Shown here piece by piece: positions 53,412 through 61,948 of a DNA stretch of 64,000 nt; positions within the stretch are counted from its first letter, which is position 1, and every line of letters starts with the position of its first letter. The notes under the pieces are model-generated. The model saw only the letters and a list, made by a program, of their open reading frames with translations, did not search any database and was not told the origin of the DNA. The translations under genes and the position numbers were made by a program. The stretch comes from Streptomyces sp. NBC_00490 (GTDB lineage Bacteria > Actinomycetota > Actinomycetes > Streptomycetales > Streptomycetaceae), in NCBI RefSeq assembly GCF_036013645.1, contig NZ_CP107869.1, positions 3,720,001 to 3,784,000 of the forward strand, written 5' to 3'.

Positions 53412-53452
53412 TCCCCCTCCGGGTCCGACGCCCCTCGCGGCCCGGAGGGGGA
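53412..53452. terminator. hairpin upstream of the sortase gene
   Basis: TCCCCCTCCGGG (53412-53423) pairs with CCCGGAGGGGGA (53441-53452) around a 17-base loop. It lies 43 bases after the secreted-protein stop and 19 bases before the sortase Shine-Dalgarno. It could end or attenuate the upstream transcript. Confidence 0.5.
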
Positions 53453-53484
53453 CAGGGGCAGGCCCAGCGAAAAGGAGGCTCGGC

Positions 53485-54111
53485 ATGCGCGGACACCGCG
53501 GCGCCGGCAACTTCGTCATAGCGGCCGTCACCGTCGTCGCCCTGTGCTGCGGCGCCTGGCTGCTGCGCAGTGGCGCCGCGACCCACGCGCCGCCGCAGCC
53601 GTCCGCCGCCGAGGCCCGCGCCGACCGCACCGACGCGCGCTCCGCGCCCGCGCTGCCGCCCTCCCCTCCGGACCGCATCCGCATCCCGTCGATCCGCGTG
53701 AACGCCCCCCTGACGGGCCTCGGACTCACCCCGGCCGGCAGCCTCGACGTCCCGCCCGCCGAGAAGGAGAACCTCGCCGGCTGGTACGAGGCCGGCACCA
53801 CCCCCGGTGAGACGGGCACCGCGATCGTCGCCGGACATGTCGACAACGCCGATGGTCCCGCCGTCTTCTACCGCCTCGGCGCCCTGAAGAAGGGCAGCAC
53901 CGTCGAGGTGGCCCGGCGCGACGGCACCGCGGCCCTCTTCTCAGTCGACGCCGTCGAGGTGTACGACGCGAAGGACTTCCCCGACGAGAAGGTGTACGGC
54001 GCGGCGCACCGGCCCGAGCTGCGGGTGATCACCTGCGGCGGGGGCTACTCACGGGCGACCGGCTATCAGGGCAACGTCGTCGTCTTCGCGCATCTGACCG
54101 GCAGCCGCTGA
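53485..54111 (+). CDS. class F sortase
   Basis: A 208-residue sortase with an N-terminal anchor (NFVIAAVTVVALCCGAWLL). The sortase barrel has RIRIPSIRVNAPLTGLGLTP, TAIVAGHVDNADGPAVFYRL (catalytic His), SVDAVEVYDAKDFP and LRVITCGGGYSRATGYQGN, which carries the TxTC-type catalytic Cys and the following Arg. The Ala/Pro-rich segment after the anchor is a wall-spanning linker. ATG 53485 follows AAAGGAGG; the earlier GTG (53404) is rejected. It probably acts at the outer membrane face on the neighbouring secreted protein. Its 3' end overlaps the convergent hxlR gene by 63 bases. Confidence 0.85.
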   Translation: MRGHRGAGNFVIAAVTVVALCCGAWLLRSGAATHAPPQPSAAEARADRTDARSAPALPPSPPDRIRIPSIRVNAPLTGLGLTPAGSLDVPPAEKENLAGWYEAGTTPGETGTAIVAGHVDNADGPAVFYRLGALKKGSTVEVARRDGTAALFSVDAVEVYDAKDFPDEKVYGAAHRPELRVITCGGGYSRATGYQGNVVVFAHLTGSR

Positions 54112-54441
54112 CACACCACCGAGCATGTTCTCCTTGCCCCAGTCCCCCAGCGGCCCCAGCGCCTCGTTGAGCGTCTCGCCCCGCTCGGTCAGGGAGTACT
54201 CGACCCTCGGCGGCACCTCGTCGTACGCCTCCCGGTGCACGATCCCGTCCTCCTCCAGCTCCCGCAGATGAGCCGCGAGCACCTTCTCCGTCACCCCCGG
54301 CAGCTCCCGGCGCAGCTCGCCGAAGCGGCACGGCTTCTCGTGCAGCGCCCAGAGGATGAGCACCTTCCACTTGCCGCCGATCACATCCATCGCCGCGTCG
54401 ATCCCGCAGACGTACGACCCCGGCCGCCGTGCCCTCGCCAT
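54049..54441 (-). CDS. HxlR family transcriptional regulator
   Basis: A 130-residue regulator with YVCGIDAAMDVIGGKWKVLI (the conserved N-terminal Cys and first helix), CRFGELRRELPGVTEKVLAA as the recognition helix, and the EDGIVHREAYDEVPPRVEYS wing. HxlR proteins commonly sense quinones or aldehydes through that Cys. ATG 54441 is chosen with GAGGGGG upstream. It is divergent from an imine-reductase-like gene, with an 18-base palindrome between them, so it probably represses both. Confidence 0.9.
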   Translation of the reverse strand: MARARRPGSYVCGIDAAMDVIGGKWKVLILWALHEKPCRFGELRRELPGVTEKVLAAHLRELEEDGIVHREAYDEVPPRVEYSLTERGETLNEALGPLGDWGKENMLGGVSAAAGQMREDDDVALIAGRP

Positions 54442-54490
54442 GCCGCCCCCTCTTCCTGCCTGGACTCTTTCCCGGCGGTAACCACCCACT

Positions 54491-54508
54491 CTCAAGTACG
54501 TACTTGAG
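54491..54508. promoter_or_regulatory. 18-bp perfect palindrome, probable HxlR operator
   Basis: CTCAAGTACGTACTTGAG lies 33 bases before the plus-strand ATG and 50 bases before the minus-strand ATG, at the promoter position of both genes. Its AAGTACGTACTT core resembles operators of YodB/HxlR-type regulators. Confidence 0.8.
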
Positions 54509-54540
54509 CAGGCGCTTCCCCACGAACAACCCTAAGCGGC

Positions 54541-55437
54541 ATGACTGACAACGCCCTCACCACCAAGACCCCGCTCACCCTCCTCGGCGCCGGTGCCATG
54601 GGCACCGCCCTCGCCCGCACCTGGCTCGCCGCCGGCCATCCCGTGACCGTCTGGAACCGCACCCCCGCCCGCGCCGAGGCCCTGGCCGCCGAGGGCGCGA
54701 CGGTCGCCGCGAGTGCCGCCGCGGCGGTGGCCGCGAACCGGCTGGTGATCGCCTGCCTGCTGGACGACGCGTCGGTCGGCGAGGCGCTCGAGAAGGCCGA
54801 CCTCCAGGACAGGGACCTGGTGAACCTCACCACCGGGACGCCGGACCAGGGACGGGAGCGGGCCGCCTGGGCACAGGCCCGCGGCGCCCGTTTCCTGGAC
54901 GGCGGGATCATGGGCACACCGCCGATGATCGAGGTACCGGACTCCGGCGCGTACGTCTTCTACAGCGGTTCCGCCGGCCTCTTCGAGGAGCACCGCGCCA
55001 CCCTCGCCGTGCCGGCCGCGACCACGTACGTCGGCGCGGACCCGGGGTTCGCCGCGCTGCACGACGTGGCGCTGCTGAGCGCGATGGACGGCATGTTCGC
55101 GGGCATCACCCACGCCTTCGCGCTGATCCACTCCGAGGACATCGCGCCGAAGGACTTCGCCCAGCTGCTCGCTCAGTGGCTGACCGCGATGACGTTCATG
55201 GTGCACAAGGCCGCCGACCAGCTGGAGAGCGGCGACTACGGCAAGGACGTGGTCTCCAACCTGGCCATGCAGTCCGCCGCCAACGCCACGCTGCTGCGCA
55301 CGGCCGAGGAGCAGGGCGTGAGCACCGAACTGCTGACGCCGTACGCGGACCTGATGGCGCGCCGGGTCGCGGACGGGCACGGGGACGAGGACATCACGGG
55401 GGTGCTCGAACTGCTCATGCGGAAGAAGCAGTCCTGA
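54541..55437 (+). CDS. imine reductase-type NAD(P)-dependent oxidoreductase
   Basis: A 298-residue beta-hydroxyacid dehydrogenase/imine reductase family protein. The NADPH loop is LTLLGAGAMGTALARTWLAA (residues 11-30), then VTVWNRTPARAEAL, LTTGTPDQGRERAAW, FLDGGIMGTPPMI and the helical C-terminal domain with MTFMVHKAADQLESGDYGKD. The usual catalytic Lys of hydroxyacid dehydrogenases is not evident, which is typical of imine reductases. It is divergent from hxlR across a perfect palindrome, so an HxlR-inducible reductive detoxification role is likely. Confidence 0.85.
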   Translation: MTDNALTTKTPLTLLGAGAMGTALARTWLAAGHPVTVWNRTPARAEALAAEGATVAASAAAAVAANRLVIACLLDDASVGEALEKADLQDRDLVNLTTGTPDQGRERAAWAQARGARFLDGGIMGTPPMIEVPDSGAYVFYSGSAGLFEEHRATLAVPAATTYVGADPGFAALHDVALLSAMDGMFAGITHAFALIHSEDIAPKDFAQLLAQWLTAMTFMVHKAADQLESGDYGKDVVSNLAMQSAANATLLRTAEEQGVSTELLTPYADLMARRVADGHGDEDITGVLELLMRKKQS

Positions 55438-55529
55438 CGGTCTCAGCAGGCCGGGTGAAGCCGACTGCCGGTTCGCCGCAGGCGAACCACAACGGACCAC
55501 AACCCGTCGCGGCACTTCCGGCGGAGCGC

Positions 55530-56051
55530 TCAGCCCACGTGCGCGGCGATCCTCCGCGCACACTCCAGGGACTCGGTCCCGGCGGTGTCCACCTCCACGT
55601 CGTACACGACCCCTTGGTGGACGATCTCCGCCTGCTTCTCCGCCATCCCGCGCACCCGGTCGCCGCGGGCGATCTCCCGGCCGGCGGCGACCGAGGCCTC
55701 GCAGCGGACACCGACCCAGAGCACGTCCAGGCCGTCGAGGACGCGGCGCCAGCGGTCCTGGGTCGCCGCCGCGCCGAGGAAGACGTCGTCGATGATCACG
55801 CGGGCGCCCGCGTGGACCATGGCCGCGATGCCCTTGGCCCAGGCCGCTTCCAGGGCCATGTACTCCGGGCCCACGTGGACCGCGCCGTCCGGGGCGAACT
55901 CGATGCCCGCCCCCTGACTTGGCATCGCCTCGATCAGCGAGTCGACCCCGAAGGCCAGCCACGGGTCCGGCAGCACCTCCTGCAGACACCGCACGATCCC
56001 GGACTTGCCGGAGCTGGAGCCGCCGTTTACCACGATCACCTGGGTCGCCAT
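55530..56051 (-). CDS. chloramphenicol phosphotransferase-like kinase
   Basis: A 173-residue P-loop kinase: [19 protein letters not shown] (Walker A, residues 5-23), then [15 protein letters not shown] (the Asp that activates the drug hydroxyl in CPT) and [30 protein letters not shown] and the [16 protein letters not shown] lid follow. The fold and motifs match the CPT family, which phosphorylates chloramphenicol at C3-OH, but many chromosomal members act on unknown substrates. The start is ATG 56051, with the TSUP transporter gene 14 bases upstream on the same strand. Confidence 0.85.
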   Translation of the reverse strand: MATQVIVVNGGSSSGKSGIVRCLQEVLPDPWLAFGVDSLIEAMPSQGAGIEFAPDGAVHVGPEYMALEAAWAKGIAAMVHAGARVIIDDVFLGAAATQDRWRRVLDGLDVLWVGVRCEASVAAGREIARGDRVRGMAEKQAEIVHQGVVYDVEVDTAGTESLECARRIAAHVG

Positions 56052-56065
56052 GACGTCACCGTAGG

Positions 56066-56848
56066 TCAGGCGAGCCACTGCTCGTACGCCATTTTCGTCA
56101 CCAGCGCGAACACCACCGTCAGCAGCACGACCCGGACGAAACCGCTCCCCTTCTTCAGTGCCGTGTGCGCGCCGAGCATGCCGCCCGCCAGGTTGAACAC
56201 CGCCATCAGCCCCGCCAGCTGCCACAGGACCGTGCCCTGCCAGGCGAAGGTGGCCAGCGCGCCGGCGTTGGTGCAGCAGTTGACGATCTTCGCGGTGGCG
56301 GAGGCCGTGACGAGGTCGAGGTGGAGGACGGCGGTGAGCGTGAGGACCAGGAAGGTGCCGGTGCCGGGGCCGATCAGACCGTCGTAGAAACCGATGCCGA
56401 GGCCCGCGAGGCCGATCGCGGCGAGGACGCGGCGACGCCCGGCCGGGCCGGTGGCGGGGGCGGTGCCGAAGGCGGGGCGCAGGATGACGAAGGCGGCGAC
56501 GGCCAGGAGCACCACCATGATCACGGGCTTCAGTACGTCCGTGCTCATCCCCGCCGCGAAGAACGCCCCCGCCGAGGAGCCCACGAGGGCCGCGAGGCCG
56601 ATGCGGACCGCGAGGCGCACGTCGACCGGGGCCTTGCGGGCGTAGGTCACCGCCGCGCCGGACGTGCCGACGATGGCGACGGCCTTGTTGGTACCGAGGG
56701 CGTACGCGGCCGAGGTGCTCGACGGCAGGCCCAGCAGCAGGGCCGGGAGCAGGAGCAGACCCCCGCCGCCGACCACGGCGTCGATCCAGCCGGCGGCCAG
56801 CGCCGCGAGGCACAGGACGACGAGGGTGGTCAGCGATATGTCGGGCAT
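56066..56848 (-). CDS. TSUP (TauE/SafE) family transporter
   Basis: A 260-residue membrane protein with about eight helices in two repeats, such as [20 protein letters not shown] (the GGG-containing first repeat) and [24 protein letters not shown] proteins export or import sulfite, sulfoacetate or thiosulfate. It is encoded with a CPT-like kinase 14 bases downstream; that pairing does not reveal the substrate. It is divergent from the nitrite-reductase operon across a 231-base spacer carrying GlnR sites. Confidence 0.88.
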   Translation of the reverse strand: MPDISLTTLVVLCLAALAAGWIDAVVGGGGLLLLPALLLGLPSSTSAAYALGTNKAVAIVGTSGAAVTYARKAPVDVRLAVRIGLAALVGSSAGAFFAAGMSTDVLKPVIMVVLLAVAAFVILRPAFGTAPATGPAGRRRVLAAIGLAGLGIGFYDGLIGPGTGTFLVLTLTAVLHLDLVTASATAKIVNCCTNAGALATFAWQGTVLWQLAGLMAVFNLAGGMLGAHTALKKGSGFVRVVLLTVVFALVTKMAYEQWLA

Positions 56849-57018
56849 GATCGGGACCTTAGACAGCAGATAGGTGTCCAGTCCATCGAGATGATCTTCG
56901 GCTGGGTCTCGTAGACGATGTCACCTGCACGGATTCCGCTGGTTCCGCGACCTCACAGCCCGTCCCCGGCGCACTCCGGGAACCCTCACACCCGCCCACC
57001 GCCCCTGCTGAGGGCAGC

Positions 57019-57056
57019 GTTCCCCGCGGGAAACAGATGTGATGCGGTCGGGTAAC
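57019..57056 (+). promoter_or_regulatory. GlnR box upstream of the nir operon
   Basis: Four pentamers at exact 6-base intervals: GTTCC (57019), GAAAC (57030), GATGC (57041) and GTAAC (57052). They match the gTnAc-n6-GaAAc tandem consensus with 4, 5, 3 and 4 of 5 positions. It ends 23 bases before the first start codon. GlnR activation of nitrite reductase genes is well established in Streptomyces. Confidence 0.75.
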
Positions 57057-57079
57057 ACCGGCAACGCACGCTCCTGGAC

Positions 57080-58291
57080 ATGACCTCGAATACGCGTGTG
57101 GTGGTGATCGGCGCCGGGCTCGCGGGCGTCCGTCTCGCCCGGCGGCTCGGCGAGCTCGGCACGCCCGTGACGCTGATCGGCGACGAGGAGCACCGCCCGT
57201 ACAACCGGGTGCTCCTCGCCGATGTGCTGGCCGGACGGTACAGCCCCGACGTGATCGCGCTGCCGGCCCCCGCGGAGCTCACCCGCGCCCGGGTCACCGG
57301 CATCGACCGGGAGGCGCGGACCGTCGAGTGCGCCGACGGTTCCAAGATCGCATACGACCGGCTGGTCCTGGCCACCGGCTCGAACCCGGTGCTGCCGCCC
57401 CTGCGCGGGCTGTTCACCCCCGACCACGTCCTGCCGGAGGGCGTCCACGCCTTCCGCACCATGGACGACTGCCTGGGCCTGTCCAAGGCGGTCCGGCCGG
57501 GTGCGAAGGCGGTCGTCATCGGCGGTGGGCTCCTCGGGGTCTCCGCCGCCCGGGCGCTCGCCCAGCGCGGCGCCCAGGTGATCCTCGCCCAGCAGTCCGA
57601 GCGGCTCATGGAGCGTCAGCTCGACCCGAACGCCTCACAGCTCGTCCGGCGCCATCTGAGCGAGCTCGGCGTCGAGGTCCACACCGACCTGCGGGTGCGT
57701 GACGTGCGCTGCGTCAACGGCGCGGTCCGCTCGGTCGAGATGGCCGACGGATACGCCCTCGACGCCGACCTGGTGGTCCTGGCCTGCGGGGTCCGCCCGC
57801 GCGCGGGTCTGGCCTGGGGCGCCGGCATCGAGGTCCGCAAGGGCATCGTCGTGGACGACGAACTGCGCACCTCCGACCCGTACATCCACGCCATCGGCGA
57901 CTGCGCCCAGCACGACGGAAACGTCTACGGGCTCGCCACTCCGGCCCTCGAACAGGCCGAGGTGCTCGCCGAACTGCTGGCCGGGCGGGCGACCGCCCGC
58001 TACACCGGCACCCGTTCGCTGACCCGGCTCACGCTGCCCGGTCAGACCGCCTTCGACCTCGCCGCGTTCGGCGAGACGGAGGCACTTCCCGGCGACGACG
58101 TCGTACAGCTCGCCGATGCCACCCGAGGTACCTACCGCAAGGTCGTCGTCCGCGACGACCGCCTGGTCGGCGGGGTCCTCGTCGGCGAACTCGGCACCGT
58201 CGGCGCGCTCGCGCGCGCCTGGGAGGGAGCAGAGCCGCTCCCCGACGACGGTCCTCTGCTCCACCTGCTCACCAACGATGGAGGCTCCTGA
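57080..58291 (+). CDS. FAD-dependent oxidoreductase, nitrite-assimilation operon
   Basis: A 403-residue pyridine nucleotide-disulfide-type flavoprotein. The FAD loop is VVVIGAGLAGVRLARRLGEL (residues 6-25), then YNRVLLADVLAGRY, GSNPVLPPLRGLF, the NAD loop AVVIGGGLLGVSAARALAQ near 146, and YIHAIGDCAQHDGNVYGLA. The N-terminal part resembles the flavoprotein part of NirB, and its position before nirB suggests a dedicated electron-transfer or paralogous module. It overlaps nirB by one base (TGATG). What it reduces is not known. Confidence 0.82.
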   Translation: MTSNTRVVVIGAGLAGVRLARRLGELGTPVTLIGDEEHRPYNRVLLADVLAGRYSPDVIALPAPAELTRARVTGIDREARTVECADGSKIAYDRLVLATGSNPVLPPLRGLFTPDHVLPEGVHAFRTMDDCLGLSKAVRPGAKAVVIGGGLLGVSAARALAQRGAQVILAQQSERLMERQLDPNASQLVRRHLSELGVEVHTDLRVRDVRCVNGAVRSVEMADGYALDADLVVLACGVRPRAGLAWGAGIEVRKGIVVDDELRTSDPYIHAIGDCAQHDGNVYGLATPALEQAEVLAELLAGRATARYTGTRSLTRLTLPGQTAFDLAAFGETEALPGDDVVQLADATRGTYRKVVVRDDRLVGGVLVGELGTVGALARAWEGAEPLPDDGPLLHLLTNDGGS

Positions 58292-60897
58292 TGACCGCCA
58301 ACAGGGAGACCACTCCCACGATCGTGCTCGTCGGCCACGGCATGGTCGGCCAGCGCTTCCTCGAAGCGCTCGCCGAGCGCGGCCTGACCGCCACGCACCG
58401 CGTGGTCGTGCTCTGTGAGGAGCCGCGCCCGGCCTACGACCGCGTAGCGCTCACCTCGTACTTCTCGGGCAAGACGCCCGAGGACCTCTCGATGACCGAC
58501 ATGGAGTTCATCGAGAAGGAGGGCATCGAGCTCTACGTCGGCGACCCGGCTCAGACCGTCGACCGTGACGCCCGCAGGGTGACCGCCCGGTCCGGCCAGG
58601 TCTTCGACTACGACATCCTCGTCCTCGCGACCGGCTCGTACCCCTTCGTGCCGCCGGTCCCCAACAAGGACGCCAAGGGCTGCTTCGTCTACCGCACCAT
58701 CGAGGACCTCCTCGCCATCGAGGAGTACGCCAGGACGCGCACCACCGGTGCCGTGGTCGGCGGCGGTCTGCTCGGCCTGGAGGCCGCGGGCGCGCTCAAG
58801 GGCCTCGGACTCACCTCCCACATCGTCGAGTTCGCGCCGCGGCTGATGCCGGTGCAGGTCGACGAGGGCGGTGGCGCGGCGCTGCTGCGGACCATCGAGG
58901 AGATGGGGCTGAGCGTCCACACGGGCGTCGGCACGCAGGAGATCGTGGTCGACTCCGAGGGTGCCGTCACCGGCATGAAGCTCTCCGACGGCTCCGAACT
59001 CGCCACCGACCTGGTGGTGTTCTCCGCCGGTGTCCGCCCCCGCGACCAGCTGGCCCGCGACTGCGGCCTCACGGTCGGCGAGCGCGGCGGCATCACCGTC
59101 GACGAGCAGTGCCGCACGGTCGCCGACCCGCACGTCTTCGCGATCGGCGAGTGCGCCCAGGCCGCCGACGGCCGGGTGTACGGCCTGGTCGCCCCCGGTT
59201 ACGAGCAGGCCGAGACGGTCGCGGCGACCATCGCCTCGGACGAGGCCTCGTTCCTCGGCGCCGACCTCTCCACCAAGCTGAAGCTGCTCGGCGTGGACGT
59301 GGCCTCCTTCGGCGACGCGCACGGCGCGACCGAGGACTGCCTCGACGTCGTCTACTCCGACTCCCGCTCGGGCCTGTACAAGAAGCTCGTCATCGGCCGC
59401 GACGGCACGCTGCTGGGCGGCATCCTGGTCGGCGACGCCGAGGCGTACGGCACGCTGAAGGCCTTCACGGGTTCGGTCCCGCCGGTCTCGCCCGAGTCGC
59501 TCGTCCTGCCCGCCGGTGCCGGCGAGTCCGTCCAGCTCGGCCCGAGCGCCCTGCCGGACGACGCGATCATCTGCTCCTGCAACAACGTCCGCAAGGGCAC
59601 CATCCGCGGCGCGGTCACCGAGCACAACTGCACCACCGTGCCCGAGGTGAAGAAGTGCACCAAGGCCGGTACGACCTGCGGCAGTTGTGTCAAGGTCCTC
59701 GGCCAGCTGGTCACCGCCGAGCTGGAGGCGTCCGGCGTCGTCGTCGACAAGGGCCTGTGCGGCTGCTTCTCGCAGACCCGCGAGGAGCTCTACGAGATCG
59801 TCCTCGCCCTGCGCATCAACACCTACCAGGACCTGCTGGACCGCTACGGCCGCGAGGGCGCCCGGGGCGGCGACGGCTGCGAGACCTGCAAGCCGGCCGT
59901 GGCCTCGATCATCGCCTCCCTCGCCTCGACCATCGGTGCCGACGTCTACGTCCTGGACGGCGAGCAGGCCGCGCTCCAGGACACCAACGACCACTTCCTG
60001 GCCAACCTGCAGAAGAACGGCTCGTACTCGGTCGTCCCGCGTATCCCCGGCGGTGAGATCACCCCCGAGGGCCTGATCGTCATCGGCGAGATCGCCCGCG
60101 ACTTCGGCCTCTACACGAAGATCACCGGCGGTCAGCGGATCGACATGTTCGGCGCCCGCGTCGAGCAGCTCCCGCTGATCTGGACCCGGCTGGTCGACGC
60201 GGGCTTCGAGTCCGGCCACGCGTACGGAAAGTCGCTGCGTACGGTCAAGTCCTGCGTGGGCCAGACCTGGTGCCGCTACGGCGTCCAGGACTCGGTGCGC
60301 ATGGCGATCGACCTGGAGCTGCGCTACCGGGGCCTGCGCTCCCCGCACAAGCTGAAGTCGGCGGTGTCGGGCTGCGCCCGCGAGTGCGCCGAGGCCCAGT
60401 CCAAGGACTTCGGGATCATCGCGACCTCGGGCGGCTGGAACCTGTACGTCGGCGGCAACGGCGGCGCCACCCCGCGCCACGCGGACCTGCTGGCCCAGGA
60501 CCTCAGCGACACCGAACTGATCAGGCTGATCGACCGGTTCCTGATGTTCTACATCCGCACCGCCGACCGCCTGGAGCGCACCTCCACCTGGCTGGAGCGG
60601 ATCCCCGGCGGCCTGGACCACGTCCGGGACGTGGTGGTGGAGGACTCCCTCGGCATCTGCGAGGAGCTGGAGTCGCTGATGACCTCGCACGTCGCCCACT
60701 ACCGCGACGAGTGGTCCGACACCATCAACGACCCCGAGAAGCTCGCCCGGTTCGTGTCCTTCGTGAACGCGCCGGACACCCCCGACCCGGTCGTCGGCTT
60801 CGTGCCCGAGCGCGACCAGATCAAGCCCGACCTGCCCCTGCTGTCCATCGGCATGCGCCCCGCTGAAGACGTCCTGGAAGGAAGCGCCCAGCGATGA
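58291..60897 (+). CDS. nirB: assimilatory nitrite reductase large subunit
   Basis: An 868-residue siroheme enzyme. It has an FAD loop (IVLVGHGMVGQRFLEALAER), an NADH loop (GAVVGGGLLGLEAAGALKG near 148), BFD-type [2Fe-2S] Cys motifs (IICSCNNVRKGTI and CTKAGTTCGSC near 430-470), a nitrite/sulfite reductase ferredoxin-like half-domain, and the siroheme-[4Fe-4S] ligands SCVGQTWCRYG (C-x5-C) and GCARECAEAQSKDFG (C-x3-C) near 652-700. It reduces nitrite to ammonium with NADH. It overlaps both neighbours. Siroheme would come from the chelatase at 41.7 kb and the precursor nitrite from NasA. Confidence 0.95.
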   Translation: MTANRETTPTIVLVGHGMVGQRFLEALAERGLTATHRVVVLCEEPRPAYDRVALTSYFSGKTPEDLSMTDMEFIEKEGIELYVGDPAQTVDRDARRVTARSGQVFDYDILVLATGSYPFVPPVPNKDAKGCFVYRTIEDLLAIEEYARTRTTGAVVGGGLLGLEAAGALKGLGLTSHIVEFAPRLMPVQVDEGGGAALLRTIEEMGLSVHTGVGTQEIVVDSEGAVTGMKLSDGSELATDLVVFSAGVRPRDQLARDCGLTVGERGGITVDEQCRTVADPHVFAIGECAQAADGRVYGLVAPGYEQAETVAATIASDEASFLGADLSTKLKLLGVDVASFGDAHGATEDCLDVVYSDSRSGLYKKLVIGRDGTLLGGILVGDAEAYGTLKAFTGSVPPVSPESLVLPAGAGESVQLGPSALPDDAIICSCNNVRKGTIRGAVTEHNCTTVPEVKKCTKAGTTCGSCVKVLGQLVTAELEASGVVVDKGLCGCFSQTREELYEIVLALRINTYQDLLDRYGREGARGGDGCETCKPAVASIIASLASTIGADVYVLDGEQAALQDTNDHFLANLQKNGSYSVVPRIPGGEITPEGLIVIGEIARDFGLYTKITGGQRIDMFGARVEQLPLIWTRLVDAGFESGHAYGKSLRTVKSCVGQTWCRYGVQDSVRMAIDLELRYRGLRSPHKLKSAVSGCARECAEAQSKDFGIIATSGGWNLYVGGNGGATPRHADLLAQDLSDTELIRLIDRFLMFYIRTADRLERTSTWLERIPGGLDHVRDVVVEDSLGICEELESLMTSHVAHYRDEWSDTINDPEKLARFVSFVNAPDTPDPVVGFVPERDQIKPDLPLLSIGMRPAEDVLEGSAQR

Positions 60898-61244
60898 CCC
60901 TGGCACCCGAGACGACCGCCCTGAAGATCCAACTGCGCCTCGACGACAGCTGGTTCACGGTCTGCGACCTGAACGTCCTGCTGCCGGGCCGCGGCGTGGC
61001 GGCCCTGCTGCCCGACGGTCGGCAGGTGGCCCTCTTCCGCGACCGCGCGGGCGAGCTGTACGCCATCGACAACCGCGACCCGTTCGGTGGCGCGGCGGTC
61101 CTGTCCCGAGGGCTGACCGGCACCCACGAGGGCCGGCCGTTCGTCGCCTCGCCCCTGCTGAAGCAGCGCTTCGACCTGCTGTCGGGGCAGTGCCTGGACG
61201 ACGAGACGGTACGGATCCCGACGTACCAGGTCCGGGTGTCGTGA
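60894..61244 (+). CDS. nirD: nitrite reductase small subunit
   Basis: A 116-residue Rieske-fold protein (WFTVCDLNVLLPGRGVAALL, VALFRDRAGELYAIDNRDPF, GRPFVASPLLKQRFDLLSG). The Cys-His cluster ligands of true Rieske proteins are missing, as is normal for NirD, which stabilises NirB without its own cluster. Its ATG is within an ATGA overlap with nirB, giving an FAD oxidoreductase-nirB-nirD operon. Confidence 0.93.
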   Translation: MTLAPETTALKIQLRLDDSWFTVCDLNVLLPGRGVAALLPDGRQVALFRDRAGELYAIDNRDPFGGAAVLSRGLTGTHEGRPFVASPLLKQRFDLLSGQCLDDETVRIPTYQVRVS

Positions 61245-61263
61245 CCCTCTCCCCGACCACCCT

Positions 61264-61280
61264 TTCTTGACCGACCGTTC
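61264..61280. promoter_or_regulatory. TetR operator copy 1
   Basis: TTCTTGACCGACCGTTC is 24 bases before the tetR start codon. Its first 11 bases and most of the rest match the inverse of the site at 61949-61966, so one repressor probably controls both its own gene and the SDR gene. Confidence 0.7.
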
Positions 61281-61303
61281 TCATTGGATCTAGGCTGCGA
61301 CAC

Positions 61304-61885
61304 GTGGCCAGGACCAAGGAGTTCGATCCGGAGGCCGCGCTGCAGGCAGCCCTGGAGCTGTTCTGGCGGCGCGGCTACGAGGCGACGTCCATGTCCGACC
61401 TCGTCGAGCACCTCGGCATCGGCCGCGCCAGCCTCTACGCGACCTTCGGCAACAAGCACGAGCTGTATCTGAAGGCACTGGAGCGCTACCAGGAACAGCT
61501 CCCGGACCTGCTCGGGGAGCTGTCCCGGCCGGGCCCGGTCCTGCCCGCGGTACGGGCGCTCGTCCGGCGTTACGCGGACGAGGCCACCGCCGAGAACCTG
61601 CGCCTGAACGGCTGTTTCATCACCAACACGGCGGCCGAGCTCGCCCCGCACGACCCGGCCGCCGCGCGGCAGGTCGAGCGGAACTGGGACCACGTGGAGA
61701 CGGTGCTGCACTCGGCGCTGGTCCGCGCCGGGGCCCAGGGCGAGCTCGGGGCGGGCCACGATCCGCTCGCCCTCGCCCGCATGCTGCTGGTGCTGCTCCA
61801 GGGCCTCAAGGTGGTGGGCAAGGCGTCCCCGGACCCGGCGCGGGTGCGGGACGCGGCGGAACAGGCTCTGACACTGCTGGACTGA
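61304..61885 (+). CDS. TetR family transcriptional regulator
   Basis: A 193-residue repressor. The N-terminal HTH is ALQAALELFWRRGYEATSMS, then LVEHLGIGRASLYATFGNKH, the standard TetR helix 2-3 pair. A helical ligand domain follows, ending LLQGLKVVGKASPDPARVRD. GTG 61304 is the start. It is followed by an SDR gene in the same direction with a 93-base gap, and both are preceded by the same operator. The ligand is unknown; TetR/SDR pairs often respond to the SDR substrate. Confidence 0.92.
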   Translation: MARTKEFDPEAALQAALELFWRRGYEATSMSDLVEHLGIGRASLYATFGNKHELYLKALERYQEQLPDLLGELSRPGPVLPAVRALVRRYADEATAENLRLNGCFITNTAAELAPHDPAAARQVERNWDHVETVLHSALVRAGAQGELGAGHDPLALARMLLVLLQGLKVVGKASPDPARVRDAAEQALTLLD

Positions 61886-61948
61886 GGGCGGCTGCCCACC
61901 GAGGGCCACCGTCCACCGAGGGTCGCCGTTTTTATTTGGCGCCATACT

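Noticed and set aside
58132..60906. Long minus-strand ORF of 924 codons across nirB
   Set aside because: It mirrors nirB in antisense; composition is Gly/Arg/Val-rich with no domain, and nirB on the plus strand has full catalytic motifs.
61886..61930. Two direct CCACCGAGGG copies after the tetR gene
   Set aside because: Ten bases only, in GC-rich DNA; no sign of function beyond chance duplication.
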